36,555 nucleotides of DNA, taken from contig JALWHT010000161.1 of NCBI GenBank assembly GCA_026983515.1, positions 1 to 36,555 of the forward strand, written 5' to 3'. The notes beneath the pieces are model-generated. The model searched no databases, was not told where the DNA came from, and was given only the letters and a program-made list of their open reading frames with translations. This DNA comes from Sulfurovum sp. (lineage in GTDB: Bacteria > Campylobacterota > Campylobacteria > Campylobacterales > Sulfurovaceae). The translations under genes were made by a program, and so were the position numbers. Shown here one piece after another: positions 32,698 to 36,555 of this stretch. Every line of letters begins with the position of its first letter. The stretch's first letter is position 1.

Positions 32698-34103
32698 TGC
32701 TCCTCTCCGAACTTGAAGAGCGCGAACGACGCTTTAAACTGGCACTGCGTGCCGGGATTCCTGTCGTTCTGCTCATTTCTCTTGTATTTTACAGCATCTT
32801 TTTCCGGGATCACAGAATCTCGTTTGACACTGAAAACGCTGTACTCTTTGGAAGCCTGCTGTTTGTAACAGTCTATTTTATCTACTTCCTAATGGAGCTC
32901 GGTGTCAAAGAGAGCCTTCTCGATCAAACCACCCAGGGCTTTAATGAACGTGCTTTTGTACAGAAAATCAAACACTACCATCCTAAAACCCTTGTACTGC
33001 TGATTGTAAACAACCTTGCTACCATCAATGAAAACTACAGTACCAAGAGTGTTGACAAACTCCTGTTCCATATTATTCATGCGCTGGATAGAGAACTAAC
33101 AGCCAACGGTATGAAAAGAGCACTTATTGCAAGGCGGTACGGTGCAGAGTTTCTGATCGCTATCAATACGGAAAACCAGGAAATTGAATCTGTACTCAAA
33201 GCATTTGTCGACAAGTACCGTACCATAGACAATATAGATATCGATTATGCCTTTGCAATCATTACCAATATTGGAAATGATCTTGAACAGGATATAGTAC
33301 GATTGAAGGATATTATCAATGTACAGCACAAAACCGATGTTGTACAAGACTCCAAAAAGCTTTCCGATACAGAGCAAGCCGTACTCGAAGCATTGCACAG
33401 CAAACAGTTCTCCCTGCTTTTCAGACCGTTACAAAGTACCCGTACAGGACGTATTGATATTTATGAAATTTCAGTCCGGCTTCGCTCAGACAGTATGGGT
33501 GAAATTCTTCCCAAAGTATTTCTTCCTATCATTAACCGCCTTGGTGAAGGACGAAACTACGACCTGGCACTCTTTGAATATATTTTGGGCTTGCTGCCAC
33601 TGATGGATCATCATGTCTGTTTTTCTTTCAACCTTTCTCCATTTTCTCTACGTGATCGCAATTTTCAAAAGGTTTTCTTTGCATTGCTCGAAGAGAGTAA
33701 ACTCGATCCATCCCGTATCATTATAGAGTTGTATGAACGTAAAACACACCATGATCTCAGCGGCTACCTGGAAACCCTCAAACGTTTCCGATCCAAAGGG
33801 GTACGCATCGCCATAGACAATTTCGGTTCCTCCAATGCCTCTATGGAATATATGAAGCATTTTCATTTTGATGTGGTACAGTTTGACAGAGACTATGTGA
33901 CCAAGCTTGATGACAGCAAAACCGAAGCCATGCTGCGCTCTCTTGTGCAGATGGCTGATGAACTCGGCATTATTACTGTAGCAAAATGGGTTGACAAACC
34001 GGAACAGAAAGAGAAACTCTCCAAGATGGGCATCCATTATCTACAGGGGTTCGGTATTGCCAAAGCACTTAAAGAAGATGTACTTATCAAAAAATACAAT
34101 TAA
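32697..34103 (+). CDS. membrane protein with degenerate GGDEF and EAL domains
   Basis: 468 residues. Two membrane spans at about 19-37 and 49-66, then a worn GGDEF-like domain (about 75-200; site reads RYGAEF) and an EAL-like domain (about 225-465). In the EAL part EALLR is EISVRLR, DDFG is DNFG, the KID lysine is Gln (VQFDRDY) and AEGVE is AKWVD; the Asn of FNLSP and the Gln of LQGFG remain. Loss of metal and base residues suggests a c-di-GMP receptor or scaffold rather than an enzyme. Start overlaps the gyrB stop. Confidence 0.85.
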   Translation: MLLSELEERERRFKLALRAGIPVVLLISLVFYSIFFRDHRISFDTENAVLFGSLLFVTVYFIYFLMELGVKESLLDQTTQGFNERAFVQKIKHYHPKTLVLLIVNNLATINENYSTKSVDKLLFHIIHALDRELTANGMKRALIARRYGAEFLIAINTENQEIESVLKAFVDKYRTIDNIDIDYAFAIITNIGNDLEQDIVRLKDIINVQHKTDVVQDSKKLSDTEQAVLEALHSKQFSLLFRPLQSTRTGRIDIYEISVRLRSDSMGEILPKVFLPIINRLGEGRNYDLALFEYILGLLPLMDHHVCFSFNLSPFSLRDRNFQKVFFALLEESKLDPSRIIIELYERKTHHDLSGYLETLKRFRSKGVRIAIDNFGSSNASMEYMKHFHFDVVQFDRDYVTKLDDSKTEAMLRSLVQMADELGIITVAKWVDKPEQKEKLSKMGIHYLQGFGIAKALKEDVLIKKYN

Positions 34104-34112
34104 AGGACTATG

Positions 34113-34490
34113 ATGAAATACGGAGAAAAAGAGATACGCGAATTTGACATTAACAATGAGACAAATTTTTGGCCAAATGAAAATGAAAAAAACTATACCA
34201 TTAACATTGAACTTCCGGAGTTCATGTGCCTCTGCCCCCGTTCAGGCTACCCGGATTTTGCAAAACTGACACTCACTTACGTCCCAGACAGTAAGGTTAT
34301 CGAACTCAAGGCTCTCAAGCTTTACATCAACTCCTTTATGTACCGCTACATTTCACACGAAAATTCCGCCAATGAGATTTTCGATACACTTTACAGCAAG
34401 CTCCAGCCAAAATCAATGAAACTCGTAGCAGACTTCAATCCCAGAGGCAATGTCCACACCGTCATCACCATCGACTCGGAGACAATGTAA
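34113..34490 (+). CDS. queF: NADPH-dependent 7-cyano-7-deazaguanine reductase
   Basis: About 125 residues, short (type I, YkvM) form. It reduces preQ0 to preQ1 in queuosine synthesis. The active Cys and Asp lie in CLCPRSGYPDFAKL (about 39-52), and ELKALKLYINSFMYRYISHENSANEI matches the Glu/Ser/His substrate segment. Two ATGs stand in a row; AAGGACT lies better spaced from the second (34113). 9 nt after the EAL gene, likely one transcript with gyrB. Confidence 0.94.
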   Translation: MKYGEKEIREFDINNETNFWPNENEKNYTINIELPEFMCLCPRSGYPDFAKLTLTYVPDSKVIELKALKLYINSFMYRYISHENSANEIFDTLYSKLQPKSMKLVADFNPRGNVHTVITIDSETM

Positions 34491-34494
34491 AATA

Positions 34495-34507
34495 TGTCAA
34501 TCTGACA
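34495..34507. promoter_or_regulatory. inverted repeat before the HTH gene
   Basis: TGTCA-ATC-TGACA, 4 nt after the queF stop and 62 nt before the CI-like gene. It could be an operator for that regulator or a weak 3' hairpin of queF. Confidence 0.3.
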
Positions 34508-34568
34508 TCAAAAAAACCTCTGCTCTGTGAACTTGCTATCATACACCATTCCATACCAAAGGAGTCGT

Positions 34569-34805
34569 ATGATTGCTTTTACAGATGTCATGGGACGGAT
34601 ACGAGAAGTGCTAATGATCCAAACAGGTCGTACTAAAATTAAAGACAGAGAGATCGCACTTGCACTCGGCCTTGACCCACAATACTTCGCTGTTATCAAA
34701 CGCCGCAACAAACTTCCCTATGAGGCACTGGCACACTTTTGCAAAATACACCGAATCAGCCTCAACTGGATCCTTTTTGCGCAAAATCCACGTCATTTGA
34801 CCTAA
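34569..34805 (+). CDS. CI-repressor-like helix-turn-helix protein
   Basis: 78 residues starting MIAFTDVMGRIREVL, GGAG 5 nt upstream; a longer frame lacks support. KDREIALALGLDPQYFAVIKRRNKLPYEALAHFC matches the phage CI-type N-terminal HTH (helix, turn at LGLDPQ, recognition helix), and SLNWILF is the usual end. There is no C-terminal cleavage or dimer domain. Such single-domain proteins are common in Campylobacterota and no phage genes surround it; targets unknown. Confidence 0.8.
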   Translation: MIAFTDVMGRIREVLMIQTGRTKIKDREIALALGLDPQYFAVIKRRNKLPYEALAHFCKIHRISLNWILFAQNPRHLT

Positions 34806-34819
34806 CAATAATTTATAGC

Positions 34820-34825
34820 TATAAT
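34820..34825 (+). promoter_or_regulatory. -10 box (TATAAT) of the DUF2853 gene
   Basis: TATAAT 29 nt before the start, with AAAGGAAG just ahead of the ATG. Confidence 0.55.
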
Positions 34826-34853
34826 AAAGTGTACATTAACCAAAGGAAGAAAA

Positions 34854-35192
34854 ATGAGCAAACTTGATGAGAAGATTGTGCTTTATACCAAAGCGGCACA
34901 AGACCTCAATCTTGGACTGGATGACGCATTTATCGCAGCAGTCACCAAAGGACTCGGACCATCCATCCACAATAAAGATGCCGAGACAGTCTCCTGTTCA
35001 GACAGCAGTGAACTCGAAACGGTTAAAAAGAACTTCCTCATCAAAAAACTTGGACTGGAAGATTCTGCTAAGCTCGATGATGCCATCAAATCTGTTTGTG
35101 AAAAGATGGGTACATCCAACCGAAACAAATACAGAGCGCTCTTTTATGCCCTGCTTACCAAAGAGTTCGGCAAAGAGTCTGTTTACGCATAG
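34854..35192 (+). CDS. DUF2853 family protein
   Basis: 112 residues (MSKLDEKIVLYTKAAQDL...), full family length. The core GLGPSIHNKDAETVSCSDSSELETVKKNFLIKKLGL and the end SNRNKYRALFYALLTKEFGKESVY are the conserved parts of this soluble all-helical family of unknown function. Own promoter and strong ribosome binding site. Ends 2 bp from the convergent next gene. Confidence 0.85.
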   Translation: MSKLDEKIVLYTKAAQDLNLGLDDAFIAAVTKGLGPSIHNKDAETVSCSDSSELETVKKNFLIKKLGLEDSAKLDDAIKSVCEKMGTSNRNKYRALFYALLTKEFGKESVYA

Positions 35193-35194
35193 AG

Positions 35195-35560
35195 CTATAT
35201 CTTGATGAAGAGCACATAACGCTGCGCTTCATCATTTTTGCCAAACCCTACCACTTCCATGCCACTGTATTGTGCATTGACGTTTACCCTCACCTCATAC
35301 ATCATCACATCTATATCGGCTATCAGAAGCGACGGAATGACCTCTCCTACCGTAATCTCATCTTTACTGTTCTCTATACCAAACTCCAGCACCCTTTTTG
35401 TCTCATCAAGCCCAAACGATGTCAGTTTTGCCTCTCCAGCATAGATAAGTCTGGAAGGATCGTCCGGATCCTCTTTTAACAGCCCTGCAGTAAAAATATA
35501 GCCTTCTGCATTGCTAATAGATTCACGAATATCTTCAATGAGATCAATCACCACTTTCAT
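35195..35560 (-). CDS. conserved hypothetical protein, 121 residues
   Basis: Starts MKVVIDLIEDIRESISNAEGYIF at 35560 with AAAGGAAA upstream. Mixed alpha/beta composition, no membrane segment, ends AQYSGMEVVGFGKNDEAQRYVLFIKI. The DLIEDIRESI... GYIFTAGLLKED pattern suggests a family spread in Campylobacterota but I cannot name it. Convergent with the DUF2853 gene. Confidence 0.7.
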   Translation of the reverse strand: MKVVIDLIEDIRESISNAEGYIFTAGLLKEDPDDPSRLIYAGEAKLTSFGLDETKRVLEFGIENSKDEITVGEVIPSLLIADIDVMMYEVRVNVNAQYSGMEVVGFGKNDEAQRYVLFIKI

Positions 35561-35602
35561 AACATCGTTTCCTTTAGTTTTTATAGTGGTATTGTACCAA
35601 AA

Positions 35603-35623
35603 TGAGCAGTGAGTAATGAGCAA
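35603..35623. repeat. 7-bp tandem repeat, three copies
   Basis: TGAGCAG, TGAGTAA, TGAGCAA in tandem; read on the other strand these are CTNNTCA-type units like those before and inside sdhA. It lies upstream of the 121-residue protein. Confidence 0.65.
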
Positions 35624-35661
35624 CTGAAGAATTAGAAATTTATTTTTAACAAATTGTACTT

Positions 35662-35848
35662 AGATTTGTGGGTTTTGGTAAAGGAGCTTGCTTATAGCAA
35701 GTGACTGCACCTATCCCGCAAAGATAGAAGTAAATTAAGAAAAATTTCGCTGTAGTTTGCTATAAATTTGAAGGTTGTAGTGAAGGAGCATACGCCCAGT
35801 ACATGACTGAGCCACTCCTTCAAAGATGCAGTGAAATACTGCGAAAGA
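35662..35848 (-). repeat. two diverged direct repeats in the fusA 3' region, with a hairpin
   Basis: Units at about 35662-35762 and 35763-35848 align from TTTG..GGTT..GGTAAAGGAGC to CAAAGAT.G..GTAAAT with scattered changes, a period of about 101 bp. The second unit folds on the minus strand as GAAGGAG/CTCCTTC around GCTCAGT/ACTGGGC; the inner stem has a G-T pair that is a C-A mismatch on the plus strand, so the structure fits fusA-sense RNA. The first unit has a different inner stem (CTTGC/GCAAG). No gene seen. Confidence 0.6.
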
Positions 35849-36555
35849 TTAGCTGTTACGCTTTTCGATGATTTCCTTCGCCACATTCTGAGGTACTTCC
35901 TCATAGTGGTCAAATTCCATCGCATACGTTGCACGTCCTTGTGTCATAGAACGCAGGTCTGTAGAGTAACCGAACATTTCTGAAAGCGGTACGAAAGCGT
36001 TCACAATTTTGTTACCCGCTCTGTCATCCATACCGGTAACGTTACCACGTCTTTTGGAAATATCTCCGATAACGTCACCCATGAAGTCTTCAGGTACTTC
36101 CACTTCGACTTTCATCATAGGCTCAAGGATTACTGGATTTGCCTCTTTCGCACCTTCACGGAATCCCATAGATCCGGCAAGTTTAAACGCCATTTCAGAG
36201 GAGTCGACATCGTGATAAGAACCGTCATAGAGGGTTACCTTGACATCTTCTACAGGATACCCTGCCTGGATACCTCTTTGCATTGCTTCCTGGATACCTT
36301 TATCAACCGGCCCGATAAATTCTTTTGGAATCACACCACCTTTGATCTCATCCACAAATTCATATCCTGAACCTGGCTCAAGCGGCTCAAGTTTAAGGTA
36401 AACGTGACCGAACTGACCACGACCACCGGACTGCTTGGCATACTTGTATTCTTTGTTAACCGCTTTACGGATTGTTTCACGGTATGCAACCTGAGGTGCA
36501 CCTACTTCCGCTTCAACTTTAAATTCACGTTTCATACGGTCAACAATAATCTCAA
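35849..36555 (-). CDS. fusA: elongation factor G, C-terminal third (cut by window edge)
   Basis: About 235 C-terminal residues out of roughly 690; the frame continues past the right edge (EIIVDRM before the first Met). It drives translocation on the ribosome. Domain IV is seen in [16 protein letters not shown] and [20 protein letters not shown], and domain V in [36 protein letters not shown] and [26 protein letters not shown]. The GTPase domain is outside the window. It ends KEIIEKRNS at a structured repeat. Confidence 0.97.
   Translation of the reverse strand, partial: EIIVDRMKREFKVEAEVGAPQVAYRETIRKAVNKEYKYAKQSGGRGQFGHVYLKLEPLEPGSGYEFVDEIKGGVIPKEFIGPVDKGIQEAMQRGIQAGYPVEDVKVTLYDGSYHDVDSSEMAFKLAGSMGFREGAKEANPVILEPMMKVEVEVPEDFMGDVIGDISKRRGNVTGMDDRAGNKIVNAFVPLSEMFGYSTDLRSMTQGRATYAMEFDHYEEVPQNVAKEIIEKRNS

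Noticed and set aside
34569-34805. Prophage marker because of a CI-like repressor
   Set aside because: Single short HTH protein, no integrase, structural or lysis genes and housekeeping genes on both sides.
35692-35934. Small minus-strand ORF of 80 residues running from fusA into the repeat region
   Set aside because: It reads fusA in another register and then the repeats; no ribosome binding site and no protein-like conservation can be seen.

Overview
The window reads as ordinary chromosome of a Campylobacterota (epsilonproteobacterial) species, most like the Sulfurovum/Sulfurimonas group. This is inferred from gene content: an ispA-tkt pair, a CiaB-like protein, compact Dxr, an SdhAB-type flavoprotein/iron-sulfur pair, a degenerate EAL protein beside gyrB, and AT-rich sigma70 promoters with TATAAT boxes. 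No rRNA operon, CRISPR array, prophage or complete insertion sequence is visible. Both edges cut genes: a class V aminotransferase on the left and EF-G (fusA) on the right, both on the minus strand.

Layout. 1-9.2 kb: aminotransferase (partial), CiaB-like metallopeptidase, rdgB, an MFS transporter, a small conserved protein, tRNA-Pro(GGG), tkt and ispA, a small membrane protein, aroK and a 79-residue protein. 9.3-14.7 kb: a minus-strand run nnrDE-purN-membrane protein-MATE, rpsU with a structured leader on the plus strand, and a CPA2 cation/proton antiporter. 14.8-17.3 kb: the overlapping cluster purT-yjbQ-2-hydroxyacid dehydrogenase. 17.4-21.6 kb: a fumarate reductase/succinate dehydrogenase-like flavoprotein and iron-sulfur subunit, then thioesterase and leuC on the other strand. 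21.8-26.3 kb: an NFACT/RqcH-like protein, a beta-barrel remnant, and an AT-richer block with a small exported protein, beta-carbonic anhydrase and a SulP anion transporter (probably inorganic carbon uptake). 26.5-30.2 kb: cdsA, dxr, an alpha/beta hydrolase and tsaD. 30.4-36.6 kb: gyrB, degenerate GGDEF-EAL protein, queF, CI-like HTH protein, DUF2853 protein, a conserved hypothetical protein and fusA.

The most unusual content lies between and inside the genes. One short palindromic element of about 70-100 bp occurs in at least six copies or part-copies (4918, 19097, 22239, 28466, 29105, 30197), with weaker relatives at 2513 and 21742. Each arm ends in GTAGGG/CCCTAC and is itself a 9-bp hairpin with a 4-nt loop. 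The two arms are also inverted repeats of each other, so the element can fold as two hairpins or one long stem. Base pairs next to the loop covary between copies (C-G, G-C, A-T). Three or four copies end 9-17 nt before a start codon, against the ribosome binding site. Two supply the stop codon of the upstream gene, and one is read in frame inside the RqcH-like protein. A second family has a 7-bp period (usually four copies): before aroK, before sdhA, inside sdhA and near fusA. The copy inside sdhA could in principle shift the reading frame when its copy number changes. A diverged pair of about 100-bp units sits directly downstream of fusA.

The genes are mostly housekeeping: isoprenoid synthesis (dxr, ispA), purine synthesis (purN and purT, two alternative enzymes for one step), shikimate and leucine synthesis, nucleotide and NAD(P)H repair (rdgB, nnrDE), tRNA modification (tsaD, queF), translation (rpsU, fusA, RqcH-like), carbon metabolism (tkt, carbonic anhydrase/SulP) and electron transport (SdhAB).
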